Shown here in pieces: positions 18,759 through 27,446 of a stretch of DNA of 61,106 nt. The translations under genes and the position numbers were made by a program. The DNA lies in the NCBI GenBank assembly GCA_026982695.1, contig JALSGS010000022.1, forward strand, positions 1 to 61,106, written 5' to 3'. The notes under the pieces were generated by a model, which was not told the DNA's origin, did not search any database, and saw nothing but the letters and a program-made list of their open reading frames with translations. Within the stretch, counting starts at the first letter, position 1. Each line of letters starts with the position of its first letter. Source of the DNA: Saprospiraceae bacterium (GTDB taxonomy: Bacteria > Bacteroidota > Bacteroidia > Chitinophagales > Saprospiraceae).

Positions 18759-19682
18759 CTATTTGTCCGCGTCCAGACGCCACAACTCGTATTGTTCAAT
18801 GGTCTGGATAAGCGTCTGCGCATAATTAGGCGCAGTGGCATAGCCCAAATCCTTGAGTCCTTTCGCCCACTTGCGATAATCTTTTCCGTAAGCCAACAGC
18901 TTGCGGTAGCGCCCCTGCGTAAGCATAAGGCTGTGCGCACGCCAGCTTTCCCAAGCACTTGCGTAAATCCTGAAGAAATCTTTGTGGTGATCGTCGCTAA
19001 AATTGGAGCAGTGCCCCTTTTTACAGCTTTTAGAAAAGCACTTGATGCCAAAGTGATTGTTGTTTTCCCGCGCTAACCGACTGCTACCTGCCCGGCTTTC
19101 CACCAGTGCCTGAGCCATCTTCACGCTAGCTGGTATGCCAAACTTCTGCATTTCTGTACGGGCCACTTTTCGAAAACGGCGAATGTAGGCCTTTGCCTGT
19201 CGCGTGGTGGGGTCATCGGTAGGTAACTCGGCAAAAAAATCGCGTGGTGCTTCCTCCTCTGCCGACAATGCTGCACTAAAGGACGCAGCTCCGTGCTCAG
19301 CCCATTCAGCATGTACGATAGCCGCCGTATGTGTCTGCACCAAACCAGATGCTCCCTCGGGAGGCAACACAGATGCATCGCGACGCACGTGAAAAGACAC
19401 ATTTTTCAACAACAGTAGACCCAGTATTGCAGCAACCAAAAGAATCTTCAACCACCTAAATAGTTCTACTTCCCCCACAGCACCGTATTCCAGTCGTTGT
19501 CTATAAGCGACCACTACTTTGCGAAGACCAGACCACAACCGCCTGCATATTAGCGCTAGGGAAGCACGACGAAACGCCTTCTCAGATCGCACTGGTGGCC
19601 GATCGCGCATTGCTTGTCCGACATCTACCCGATGGGTATAGGTATTGTACCAGGTAAAATCATTGGTTTTGGCCGAATTCAT
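18759..19682 (-). CDS. Membrane-anchored glucosaminidase (cell-wall hydrolase)
   Basis: A 307-residue protein. An in-frame GTG at 19688 exists, but ATG 19682 is preferred. A basic N-terminal region of about 75 residues precedes one transmembrane helix (LKILLVAAILGLLLLKNV), then a low-complexity linker and a C-terminal glucosaminidase domain: FGIPASVKMAQALVESRAGS with its catalytic Glu, NNHFGIKCF, WESWRAHSLML, and YATAPNYAQTLIQTIE. These are marks of FlgJ/LytG-type peptidoglycan hydrolases. The topology puts the enzyme in the periplasm. It is divergent from the S24-type regulator, with 135 bases and two inverted repeats between, which suggests shared control. Confidence 0.88.
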   Translation of the reverse strand: MNSAKTNDFTWYNTYTHRVDVGQAMRDRPPVRSEKAFRRASLALICRRLWSGLRKVVVAYRQRLEYGAVGEVELFRWLKILLVAAILGLLLLKNVSFHVRRDASVLPPEGASGLVQTHTAAIVHAEWAEHGAASFSAALSAEEEAPRDFFAELPTDDPTTRQAKAYIRRFRKVARTEMQKFGIPASVKMAQALVESRAGSSRLARENNNHFGIKCFSKSCKKGHCSNFSDDHHKDFFRIYASAWESWRAHSLMLTQGRYRKLLAYGKDYRKWAKGLKDLGYATAPNYAQTLIQTIEQYELWRLDADK

Positions 19683-19744
19683 GATCACATCGTTTTGGGA
19701 AACCGTGTATTTTTACGTTTGATTCTTAAATAACCAATGTTTCT

Positions 19745-19765
19745 TTTTGCCTGCACAAGGCAAAA
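19745..19765. promoter_or_regulatory. Inverted repeat in divergent promoter region
   Basis: TTTTGCC and GGCAAAA are separated by seven bases, between the glucosaminidase and the S24 regulator. The symmetry suits a dimeric repressor. The same seven-base spacing occurs in the neighbouring repeat. Confidence 0.45.
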
Positions 19766-19777
19766 TTAAAACAAAAA

Positions 19778-19802
19778 GTTTCAAAATTCAATTTTTTGAA
19801 AC
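19778..19802. promoter_or_regulatory. Candidate operator: 9-bp inverted repeat before the S24 regulator
   Basis: GTTTCAAAA and TTTTGAAAC are separated by seven bases and end 15 bases before the regulator's ATG. Position and symmetry fit an autoregulatory operator for an HTH/S24 protein. That it binds this regulator is inference. Confidence 0.55.
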
Positions 19803-19817
19803 AAAAATATTCAACAA

Positions 19818-20537
19818 ATGAGACAATTCATCGATCACATCGTCAATAGGCGTTTTCGTCAAGTATATCAGGCATTAGAGGAGCTGCGGCTAATCAAGGG
19901 AAAATCGGATTTGGCCAAAAAGCTCGACACCTACAATCACGTGATCAACAACATTCTCAAAGGCCAACGCAACATCACCTTAGACCAAATCTTAAAGCTA
20001 TGCCACTTCTATGGGGTTAATGCCAATTTCTTGTTTGGCTTAGACGAGCAAATGTTCCTCGACGAGCGAGTTTCGGAAGGGCAATTGCCTGCCAGGTCCA
20101 TTGAATCGATGACTCCCGATTATGGTGGCAATATTTTATTAGTACCTATTCGTGCCCAGGCAGGCTTTGTACTGGAAGGCATTGAAGGGGTCAAAAACGA
20201 TGTCAAGCGTTTTACCATACCAGGGTTAGAAGGCAATTTACTGGCCTTCGAAATCGAAGGGGACAGCATGCTGCCTACAATTACTAACGGCGATATTGTG
20301 GTGTGCGAGGAAATAGAGCAAGGGCAGCCCCTACGCGACAATCAGGTATATGTGGTAGTTACAGACGGGATTGTTGCGAAGCGCATTCAGCAGGTACGCG
20401 ATGGCCATCAGCGCGTCATACGCCTGCGGCTCATTTCCGATAACAAGGAAGTATACCCACCATACGAAATAGATGTGCAAGACGTGCGAAAGTTGTACAA
20501 AGTCAAGTATCGCCTAACAGGCTTTGGCGTCAACTGA
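19818..20537 (+). CDS. HTH transcriptional regulator with S24 (LexA/CI-like) peptidase domain
   Basis: A 239-residue cytoplasmic regulator. Residues ~8-75 form a Cro/CI-like helix-turn-helix (KSDLAKKLDTYNHVINNILK, then TLDQILKLCHFYGV). Residues ~105-235 form an S24 peptidase-like domain with the Ser150 motif EGDSMLPT, Lys188 in GIVAKRI, and an Ala-Gly pair in IRAQAGF (115-116) at the place where LexA-type proteins cleave themselves. The dyad is intact, so RecA-stimulated self-cleavage is possible, but many Bacteroidota homologues have not been tested. The candidate operator upstream suggests autoregulation. The divergent glucosaminidase may be a target. A canonical LexA has a winged-helix N-terminus, which this does not appear to be. 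Confidence 0.87.
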   Translation: MRQFIDHIVNRRFRQVYQALEELRLIKGKSDLAKKLDTYNHVINNILKGQRNITLDQILKLCHFYGVNANFLFGLDEQMFLDERVSEGQLPARSIESMTPDYGGNILLVPIRAQAGFVLEGIEGVKNDVKRFTIPGLEGNLLAFEIEGDSMLPTITNGDIVVCEEIEQGQPLRDNQVYVVVTDGIVAKRIQQVRDGHQRVIRLRLISDNKEVYPPYEIDVQDVRKLYKVKYRLTGFGVN

Positions 20538-20650
20538 ACCTGAAAAAAACAAGCCTGTGTTCAATGCCATTTGAAGGGTAAAACGCCAGCTTCGATTTTT
20601 AAAAGTCGACGAAGATTGTTTTTTGGCAGACCATTTTTCACTCAACGAAA

Positions 20651-21562
20651 ATGTACATGATGCACATCCCAAAAGTATCACCCACACGGATAAAGCAACT
20701 CATTGAAGAAGATTATGACCCTACTTTGCTGCGTGCTTGGCGTCAAGCATGGCAACTCACCTTGCGCCACAAGTGGAGACTGTTGGGCCTTTTGGGTATC
20801 TATTTTCTCATAATACTGGTGCTCAGGATACTTTTGTTAGTAGGCGACTTGGTCAATTTACTGGTTTTTCAGCCATTGGCCGCCGCTATATTGGTATGGG
20901 CATATTATTCGATGTATACCCATAGCTGGCGCGAGTTTGGCGATATATTCACTGTATTGCGTAAGGAAGTATGGCAGCGCTTTTTATCTGTCTATCTGCT
21001 GCAATGGCTGATTTTCTTTTTGGTCTTTACACCCTCATTGATTGCCTTCAAACAAAGTGGGATTTTGGACATATACTTCGCTGAGAACCAAGACATAGAA
21101 CAACTCACTAGCTTGTACGAACAACTTTTTCACTCTTCTTCCTTTACAATCATTTTGCTCAACCTGATCCCTGCTATCTATTTAATGGTGAGCTACTCCT
21201 TTGCCTATATGCACGCTTTGTTTGTGCCTGAGCTTAGCCCCTGGCAATGTTTGGAACAGAGCCGACAGTTAATCACGCGCCACTGGTCCCGATTTTTTGG
21301 CTACTATGCCACCATCTTTTTTGCTCTTATGGCTGGAACAATGTTAGTATTCTTCATTGTGCAAATGGACATAGACATAGCAATATGGCGATGGGTTTCT
21401 ATAACCACAATTATCCTTTGGATACTATTTGCCACATGGCTGTTGTTAAGTGTGCAAGGTGGTTTGGTGATTGCTTTTGCCAAGCTAACGCACCTGGGGC
21501 AAGATGACGACTCTTCTTCAAGCAATTCTAACAGCTTATCGGCGGGGGAATCGTCGCCTTGA
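20651..21562 (+). CDS. Integral membrane protein of unknown function
   Basis: A 303-residue protein with about six transmembrane helices, including LLGIYFLIILVLRILLLVG near residue 45 and a last pair near residues 235-280. A polar N-terminus of ~40 residues (HIPKVSPTRIKQLIEEDYDP) and a Ser/Asp-rich C-terminus (DDDSSSSNSNSLSAGESSP) flank the core. No catalytic or transport motif is visible. The general shape resembles bacterial membrane domains of the glycerophosphodiesterase/DUF975 kind, but I cannot assign it. An M16 peptidase follows on the same strand with its own promoter. Confidence 0.75.
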   Translation: MYMMHIPKVSPTRIKQLIEEDYDPTLLRAWRQAWQLTLRHKWRLLGLLGIYFLIILVLRILLLVGDLVNLLVFQPLAAAILVWAYYSMYTHSWREFGDIFTVLRKEVWQRFLSVYLLQWLIFFLVFTPSLIAFKQSGILDIYFAENQDIEQLTSLYEQLFHSSSFTIILLNLIPAIYLMVSYSFAYMHALFVPELSPWQCLEQSRQLITRHWSRFFGYYATIFFALMAGTMLVFFIVQMDIDIAIWRWVSITTIILWILFATWLLLSVQGGLVIAFAKLTHLGQDDDSSSSNSNSLSAGESSP

Positions 21563-21579
21563 GGTGTGGTGCTGTGCCG

Positions 21580-21610
21580 TTGACACACCATTTCGATCCG
21601 TGTATCTTTG
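21580..21610 (+). promoter_or_regulatory. Bacteroidota-type promoter for the M16 peptidase gene
   Basis: TTG (21580-21582, within TTGAC) and TATCTTTG (21603-21610) are separated by 20 bases, matching the TTG/TANNTTTG consensus. It rules out a TTG start at 21608, which lies inside the -7 box. Confidence 0.75.
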
Positions 21611-21637
21611 CCTTCTTTGTGTAAAACACATCTAAGG

Positions 21638-22873
21638 GTGATACCATTTGAGGCTACCACTTTGCACAATGGATTGCGCGTCATCGCACATCGCGACCCA
21701 GGCACACCACTGGTAGCAGTGGAGGTACTGTACCGAGTAGGTTCACGCGACGACCCACCTCAACGCACGGGTCTTGCGCACTTGTTCGAACATCTCATGT
21801 TTGGCGGATCGGCTCATGCATCCAATTTCGATGATGCACTGCAACTGGCAGGAGGTGAAAACAATGCCTTTACCAATGCCGATGCTACCAACTACTATAA
21901 CACACTTCCTGCTTGCAATCTAGAAATTGCCCTGTGGCTGGAAAGTGATCGCATGTGTTGCCTCAAACTCGACGAAGCGACCTTGCGCATTCAACAACAG
22001 GTAGTCATTGAAGAGTTTAAGGAGACGACCTATGGAGAGCCCTATGGCGACGCCTGGCATCACCTCTTAGCGCTGGCTTGGAAGCACCATCCCTATCGTT
22101 GGCCCACCATTGGGCAATCACCAGCCCACATCGCAGCTATTAGTCTCGAAGACATACGCGCCTTTTATGATCGGTATTACCACCCGGCCAATGCCGTACT
22201 CGTCATTGCAGGCAATGTCAATCCCCACCATGCGCTTGTCCAGGCCGAAAAATGGTTTGGCGAATTGCCCGCACGCCCTATGCCTCTTCGTCAACTTCCC
22301 GTCGAGAATCCTCAAGGGCCTCGGAAAGCTGAAGTGCATGGCAATGTCAAGGTAGAGGCTTTATTCCTAGCATGGCATGCCCCTGCTCGTACGCATCCGG
22401 ACTATCACGCCGCTGAGCTCATCAGCGACCTGCTCGACAACGGCCCGTCTGCCCGCTTATATCGCCGGCTCATGCGCGAACGCAAATTGGCCAGCCACAT
22501 CGACTGCTACTTATCTAGCCACATCGGTCCCAGCCTATTCGTCATTGAAGGACGGCCTGCCAAAGGCGTCTCACTGGTACAGCTTGAGCTGGCTATCAGG
22601 GAAGAAATCGCCCGCTTATGCGAAGAGCTGCCCTCCATGCGCGAGCTGACTAAAGTGCAAAACAAGGCCGAGGCCAACTTGCTATTTGGCGAAATACAGG
22701 TACTGCACAAGGCACTCAATTTGGCCTTCTTTGAAATGTTAGGCGATGCAGCCATGATACAGACCGAACACCTCAAATACCGACAAGTACAACGCCACGA
22801 CATCCAGCGAGTAGCACAACAAATGTGCTCGCCTGAAAGAGAAATAGTGCTCTACTATCTGCCCCAGCAATAG
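21638..22873 (+). CDS. M16 family zinc peptidase (pitrilysin-like)
   Basis: A 411-residue zinc metallopeptidase. The open frame extends to a TTG at 21608, but that codon is the end of the -7 box, so GTG 21638 is preferred; it begins just before HNGLRVIAHRDPGTP, the usual family start. The inverted zinc motif HxxEH is intact (AHLFEHLMF; His48, Glu51, His52), followed by the LAGGENNAFTNADATNYY segment and a downstream VVIEEFKE that supplies the third ligand. Two M16 domains of ~200 residues are present, the second without a zinc site, as is normal. There is no obvious signal peptide, so it could be cytoplasmic or periplasmic by an undetected signal. Confidence 0.92.
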   Translation: MIPFEATTLHNGLRVIAHRDPGTPLVAVEVLYRVGSRDDPPQRTGLAHLFEHLMFGGSAHASNFDDALQLAGGENNAFTNADATNYYNTLPACNLEIALWLESDRMCCLKLDEATLRIQQQVVIEEFKETTYGEPYGDAWHHLLALAWKHHPYRWPTIGQSPAHIAAISLEDIRAFYDRYYHPANAVLVIAGNVNPHHALVQAEKWFGELPARPMPLRQLPVENPQGPRKAEVHGNVKVEALFLAWHAPARTHPDYHAAELISDLLDNGPSARLYRRLMRERKLASHIDCYLSSHIGPSLFVIEGRPAKGVSLVQLELAIREEIARLCEELPSMRELTKVQNKAEANLLFGEIQVLHKALNLAFFEMLGDAAMIQTEHLKYRQVQRHDIQRVAQQMCSPEREIVLYYLPQQ

Positions 22874-22984
22874 ATACTGCACAGACCAATGCCTTTTGGT
22901 AATTTCGCCCAGTCAATCATTACGAGATTGTACTACCACTACCCCACAATATAAATGACAGTCGAAGCCTAAAAAAACTACCAC

Positions 22985-23626
22985 ATGCTCAAAACAAAAG
23001 TCAAAGCCAGTGCGGTAACCAGCTTGACTGATGCTCGCTACTTTGCTGCACGGGGTGTCACTTGGTTAGGCTTCGACCTCACACCAGGATCACCGACTCA
23101 TTTGCCACCTGTAGAAGTTCAGGCCATTGCTGAATGGGTCGATGGTGTACTCATCACAGGTGAATTCGCCATGCCCTCTGACGTAGAGCTGCGCGCAGCT
23201 AAAGACTTGTTGCCTATCGATGCCATTCAGGTAGGTATGTTTACCGCTGAAGAAGTAATCCGACAACAACGCGATCTGCCCGTACTCCAAGAAGTTATTT
23301 GGGATACCGATGACTTGGAAACCATGGAGCTGCTCATGCAAAGGCGTGCCAATTGGGTACATGCTTTTGTTCTGCGCCTAGATACAACTCGACTGAATTG
23401 GACGATCCTTCACACCCAGCCTCTTCACATGCAGCGCCTGCAACACCTGTGCAATACTTATCCGATCATTCTGACCTTGCCCTTCAACCCTGAGCAGCTC
23501 GACGAAGTACTGCACACGTTGCGACCTTACGGCATCAATGTATTTGGTGGGGAAGAAGAAAAAGTAGGCTACAAATCTTTTGAGGAGTTAGACGAATTAT
23601 TCGATCGGCTAGAAATAAGCCTGTAA
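22985..23626 (+). CDS. Phosphoribosylanthranilate isomerase-like barrel protein, catalytic Cys missing
   Basis: A 213-residue protein that aligns in outline with TrpF. It starts KVKASAVTSLTDARYFAARG, where TrpF has K-[VI]-C-G followed by the same run into a ...GADYIGF strand (here GVTWLGFDL). It ends with INVFGGEEEKVGYKSFEEL, like the TrpF terminal DVSSGVE...GxKD region. The catalytic cysteine is replaced (KASA), and the glycine-rich phosphate loop is not recognisable in the central part. The isomerase activity is therefore probably lost. No tryptophan genes are near. It is likely a repurposed beta-alpha barrel of unknown role, on its own between the M16 peptidase and ftsK. Confidence 0.68.
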   Translation: MLKTKVKASAVTSLTDARYFAARGVTWLGFDLTPGSPTHLPPVEVQAIAEWVDGVLITGEFAMPSDVELRAAKDLLPIDAIQVGMFTAEEVIRQQRDLPVLQEVIWDTDDLETMELLMQRRANWVHAFVLRLDTTRLNWTILHTQPLHMQRLQHLCNTYPIILTLPFNPEQLDEVLHTLRPYGINVFGGEEEKVGYKSFEELDELFDRLEISL

Positions 23627-23715
23627 GCCCCAACAGGGCATTACGCATCTGGTGGCAAACAGCAACTCAATATTACCTCATCATAAATCATTTGCAAGAG
23701 ATAACGACAGCCGCA

Positions 23716-23742
23716 TTGCCCATCATTTTGAGTATATTTTTG
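23716..23742 (+). promoter_or_regulatory. Probable promoter for ftsK
   Basis: TTG (23716-23718) and TATTTTTG (23735-23742) are separated by 16 bases, slightly short for the consensus. The resulting leader of about 125 bases contains an imperfect hairpin (CCCCACGCA / TGCATGGGG, 23794-23812). Confidence 0.5.
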
Positions 23743-23873
23743 TAATTTTCATACTTTGCACGTGTAAGGCCACACACATGCTATGAGACATTCCCCCACG
23801 CATTGCATGGGGTAGGCCGGGGAGCCCATTCTATATAAACCAACAGTGCACAGAGCAAATTTGAACAATCAGC

Positions 23874-26354
23874 ATGGCAAAGAAATCCGAAAGGAAGGGA
23901 CAACAAGACCAACGGCTTGCAGTGCGAGATGAGCGCGTGCGCAAAATCGGTGGTATTTTGTGCATCCTTTTGGCACTATACCTCTTCATTGCATTCACCA
24001 GTTACCTGTTCACCTGGCAAGAAGATCAAGACAAAGTCTTGAGGTTTTCGTGGTCGCTGCTATTTCAAAGCGAACTCAGCATGGCCAATTGGTTAGGGCG
24101 CTTAGGTGCTATTGTCTCTAACCTATTTTTTTACTGGGGCTTTGGCCTGCCCTCTTACATCTTTGTGTGGCTACTAACGCGTCTAGGCATAAGCCTCATC
24201 CGAGCCGAAAAGCTATACTTCCTATGGCCTATTGTGCGTGCTTCTGTAATTGGACTGGTGTTCTTCAGTATCCTTTTTGAATTTCTCTTTCCCGGTGCAG
24301 CCTTTCCCTTTGGCGGTGCCTTTGGCGAAAGCCTGATGATGTGGTTGCGCAATTTTCTAGGTGCTGTGGGTTTAGCCCTGTTACTTATTTTCTGTATCCT
24401 CGCTTGGCTCACGTGGATTCTCAACCCTGACTTCAACGAAACATCTTTTCGAGAAATCGTCGAAGAAATTAAGTTCAACGTATTAGGTGTTTTCGATAAA
24501 CGCTACCGCAAACGCCAAACGCCACCTCAGCCCCCACAGCCCGACACCTCACACCCACAAGTAGCAACACTACGCCCCAGTAGTCACTTGCCCAAAACAG
24601 ACCTCAAAGAAGATAGCCCTACCACCAAAGACCAACTGCAGCTCGATTTCAATACCCCTAAAATGCCACAACTCACCCAGCAAGCCAATGGGACTAAGCC
24701 GCAACCCACTCAGCTGGAGGTAGAAGTACCACCCAACACAAGTGCAACCAACGACCCCGCATCCGATCAAGGCGAAGCACCCACTGCCCTCACACAAGCC
24801 CAAAGCGTGCAGGCTGAAAATGAAACCCATACAGAACCCTACGATCCCACCCTTGAGCTGAGTCATTACGAATACCCCATCTTGGGCCTGCTCAACGACT
24901 ATTCCGACGAGCGCGTGGAAGTAGATCGCACAGAGCTGGAGGCCAATAAAGATCAAATCATCGAAACACTACTCAATTACAAAATAGAGATCACAAAAAT
25001 TCGGGCTACTATTGGCCCCACTGTTACGCTCTATGAAATCGTGCCAGCACCAGGAGTACGCATATCCAAAATAAAAAACCTCGAAGATGACATTGCCCTG
25101 AGCTTGGCAGCGCTGGGCATACGCATCATTGCACCTATTCCAGGGCGGGGCACCATTGGCATCGAAGTGCCCAACAAGCGCAAGCAAATCGTGTCGATGA
25201 AGGAGGTGCTGATGAGCGACAAGTTCCAAAAAGCCAAAATGGACTTGCCTATTGCACTAGGTAAGACCATCAGCAACGAAGTGTTTGTAGCAGACTTAGC
25301 CAAAATGCCTCACCTACTTATTGCAGGGGCTACCGGGCAAGGTAAATCGGTGGGCATCAATGCTATACTGATGAGCCTATTGTACAAAAAGCACCCCTCC
25401 CAGATTAAGCTCGTGCTGATCGATCCCAAAAAGGTCGAATTATTTCCCTATGCACAACTCAACAAACACTTTCTGGCATTCTTGCCCGGCGAAGAAGAAC
25501 CCATCACGACGGAGACCAACAAAGTGATCCACACGCTCAACTCCCTGACCATAGAGATGGACCAACGCTACGACCTGCTCAAAAAGGCACATGTACGCCA
25601 CATCAACGAATACAACCAGAAATTTATCGCCCGCAAGCTCAGTCCACTCAAAGGGCACCGCTTTTTGCCCTACATCGTGTTGATCATCGATGAATTTGCC
25701 GACCTAATCATGACGGCAGGTAAGGAGATCGAGCTCCCCATTGGGCGACTGGCACAGCTAGCCCGAGCCGTGGGCATCCATCTCATCATTGCCACCCAGC
25801 GCCCCTCAGTCAACATCATTACCGGCGTGATCAAGGCCAACTTCCCCGCCCGCATTGCCTACAAAGTCGCCTCAAAGGTAGATTCTCGTACCATTCTCGA
25901 TGCCGGAGGCGCTGAACAGCTCATTGGCCGAGGTGATATGCTCTTTTCCGTAGGTGGCGACATGATCCGACTACAGTGTGCCTTTGTCGATACATCCGAA
26001 GTAGAGCGCGTAATCCGCTTTGTGGCCGAGCAACCCGGTTATCCCGAACCGTTTTTCTTACCTGAATACGTCAGCGATGAGGAGCATCCTAATGGAGCTA
26101 GTGCTTTTAGCATGGACGATCTGGATCCCCTCTGGGAAGACGCTGCACGCCTCGTGGTGCAAAACCAACACGGCTCTACTTCCATGATCCAGCGTCGCCT
26201 CAAGCTTGGATACAACCGCGCTGGCCGCATCATGGATCAACTTGAAGCACTGGGTATCGTCGGTCCAGCTGAAGGGAGTAAGCCGCGCGAAGTACTCATC
26301 TTCGACGAATTAGAATTGGAACGATATTTGAGTGAACTGAAAAACAGGAAATAG
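23874..26354 (+). CDS. ftsK: DNA translocase FtsK/SpoIIIE
   Basis: An 826-residue septal DNA pump that moves chromosome termini during division and activates XerC/D recombination. The N-terminus has four transmembrane helices (residues ~25-180), followed by a Pro/Thr/Gln-rich linker (~205-310). The alpha and beta domains hold the Walker A motif GATGQGKSVG (Lys491) and Walker B VLIIDEFADL (Asp606, Glu607). A C-terminal gamma winged helix (SMIQRRLKLGYNRAGRIMDQ) reads orienting DNA sequences. It converges with xerD, its functional partner, across a terminator. Confidence 0.98.
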   Translation: MAKKSERKGQQDQRLAVRDERVRKIGGILCILLALYLFIAFTSYLFTWQEDQDKVLRFSWSLLFQSELSMANWLGRLGAIVSNLFFYWGFGLPSYIFVWLLTRLGISLIRAEKLYFLWPIVRASVIGLVFFSILFEFLFPGAAFPFGGAFGESLMMWLRNFLGAVGLALLLIFCILAWLTWILNPDFNETSFREIVEEIKFNVLGVFDKRYRKRQTPPQPPQPDTSHPQVATLRPSSHLPKTDLKEDSPTTKDQLQLDFNTPKMPQLTQQANGTKPQPTQLEVEVPPNTSATNDPASDQGEAPTALTQAQSVQAENETHTEPYDPTLELSHYEYPILGLLNDYSDERVEVDRTELEANKDQIIETLLNYKIEITKIRATIGPTVTLYEIVPAPGVRISKIKNLEDDIALSLAALGIRIIAPIPGRGTIGIEVPNKRKQIVSMKEVLMSDKFQKAKMDLPIALGKTISNEVFVADLAKMPHLLIAGATGQGKSVGINAILMSLLYKKHPSQIKLVLIDPKKVELFPYAQLNKHFLAFLPGEEEPITTETNKVIHTLNSLTIEMDQRYDLLKKAHVRHINEYNQKFIARKLSPLKGHRFLPYIVLIIDEFADLIMTAGKEIELPIGRLAQLARAVGIHLIIATQRPSVNIITGVIKANFPARIAYKVASKVDSRTILDAGGAEQLIGRGDMLFSVGGDMIRLQCAFVDTSEVERVIRFVAEQPGYPEPFFLPEYVSDEEHPNGASAFSMDDLDPLWEDAARLVVQNQHGSTSMIQRRLKLGYNRAGRIMDQLEALGIVGPAEGSKPREVLIFDELELERYLSELKNRK

Positions 26355-26405
26355 GAGGCAATATTCCTTGTCGACTCACTCTGTGACCGATGAGGAAGCT
26401 GCAAG

Positions 26406-26436
26406 CCCCGATGTGCCTCGACACGTCGGGGTTTTT
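26406..26436 (+). terminator. Intrinsic terminator after ftsK
   Basis: A 10-base stem (CCCCGATGTG / CACGTCGGGG, with one G-U pair) and six-base loop are followed by five T. It ends four bases before the xerD stop codon on the other strand. Confidence 0.88.
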
Positions 26437-26439
26437 CCA

Positions 26440-27360
26440 TTATTGTTCAGACCGCACGCCAGACAATGGGTGATAAGCCAATAGCGTTTGCCGTAAATAG
26501 TATCGGTCCAAATGGGTATAAATCTCTGTAGTGAGTATGGACTCGTGCCCCAGCATTTGCTGTACAGCGCGCAAGTCCGCTCCACCCTGTACTAAATGCG
26601 TAGCAAAAGAATGGCGCAAAGTGTGAGGGCTCACCTTGCGAGTGATACCTGCGGCACGCGCCACATCGCGCACAATGTAAAAAATCATCACCCGAGATAG
26701 CCCGCTCCCTCGCCGATTGAGGAAAACGAGTTGGCGACTATGTGATTGGATATTTCGCATAGATCGACGTACACCTTCCACATACAGCTCAATATGGCGG
26801 GCAGCCTCCTGCCCAATGGGCACATAGCGTTCTTTATCGCCTTTGCCTATGACGCGCAAAAAACCTGCATCGAGCATTAAATCGCTCATGCGTAGCGATA
26901 TCAGCTCACTAGCACGCAAGCCACTGGCGTAGAGCGTCTCGAGTATCGCTCGGTTGCGTACACCTTGTGGATGACTTAGATCCACAGCTTGCAACATGGC
27001 GTGTACCTCTTCGATACTGAGCACCTCTGGCAGCTTGCGCCCTATCCGTGGCGGGTCGATCAGCTCTGTAGGGTCCGCTTCAACCAATGACTCGACAAGC
27101 AAATAGCGGTAGAAAGCCCGTATGCCCGACAAAATGCGCGACTGGCTGCGCGCATCCAGCCCCAATTGCCCCAGCCAGCATATCATTTGCTGGATCGTTT
27201 CGTGCTTTACTTCTTCGGGTCGGCACTCAGGCGCATACATTGCCAACCATTGCTGCAACTTTTGCACATCGCGCAAATACGCCTTTACTGTATTTGCCGC
27301 AAGGCACCGCTCCAATAACAAATACTGCTCAAAGCCTTTTACTGCATCTTCCCACCTCAT
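26440..27360 (-). CDS. xerD: Tyrosine recombinase XerD/XerC
   Basis: A 306-residue site-specific recombinase of standard length that resolves chromosome dimers at dif. The N-terminal SAM-like core-binding domain spans residues ~1-90. The catalytic set is complete: Arg149 (YASGLRASEL), Lys173 (GKGDKER), His246 and Arg249 (HTLRHSFATHL), His272 (LGHESI) and Tyr281 (IYTHLDR). The neighbourhood has no phage or integron genes, and it faces ftsK, so it is a housekeeping Xer protein. The XerC/XerD label is by general similarity only. Confidence 0.93.
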   Translation of the reverse strand: MRWEDAVKGFEQYLLLERCLAANTVKAYLRDVQKLQQWLAMYAPECRPEEVKHETIQQMICWLGQLGLDARSQSRILSGIRAFYRYLLVESLVEADPTELIDPPRIGRKLPEVLSIEEVHAMLQAVDLSHPQGVRNRAILETLYASGLRASELISLRMSDLMLDAGFLRVIGKGDKERYVPIGQEAARHIELYVEGVRRSMRNIQSHSRQLVFLNRRGSGLSRVMIFYIVRDVARAAGITRKVSPHTLRHSFATHLVQGGADLRAVQQMLGHESILTTEIYTHLDRYYLRQTLLAYHPLSGVRSEQ

Positions 27361-27446
27361 GATTTTTCAATAATGACAAGTAGAGCACGGCTTGCAGTGC
27401 AAGGTACACTATAAAGCGATAATTTTCCCACGTGGCTCATTGTGGC

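Noticed and set aside
18759-20537. Prophage remnant (S24 repressor next to a lysin-like glucosaminidase)
   Set aside because: No integrase, attachment site, structural or packaging genes are near; the glucosaminidase has a cellular membrane anchor; the flanks are ordinary genes.
26440-27360. Mobile-element integrase
   Set aside because: The recombinase has the length and motifs of a housekeeping Xer protein, faces ftsK and has no flanking repeats or cargo.
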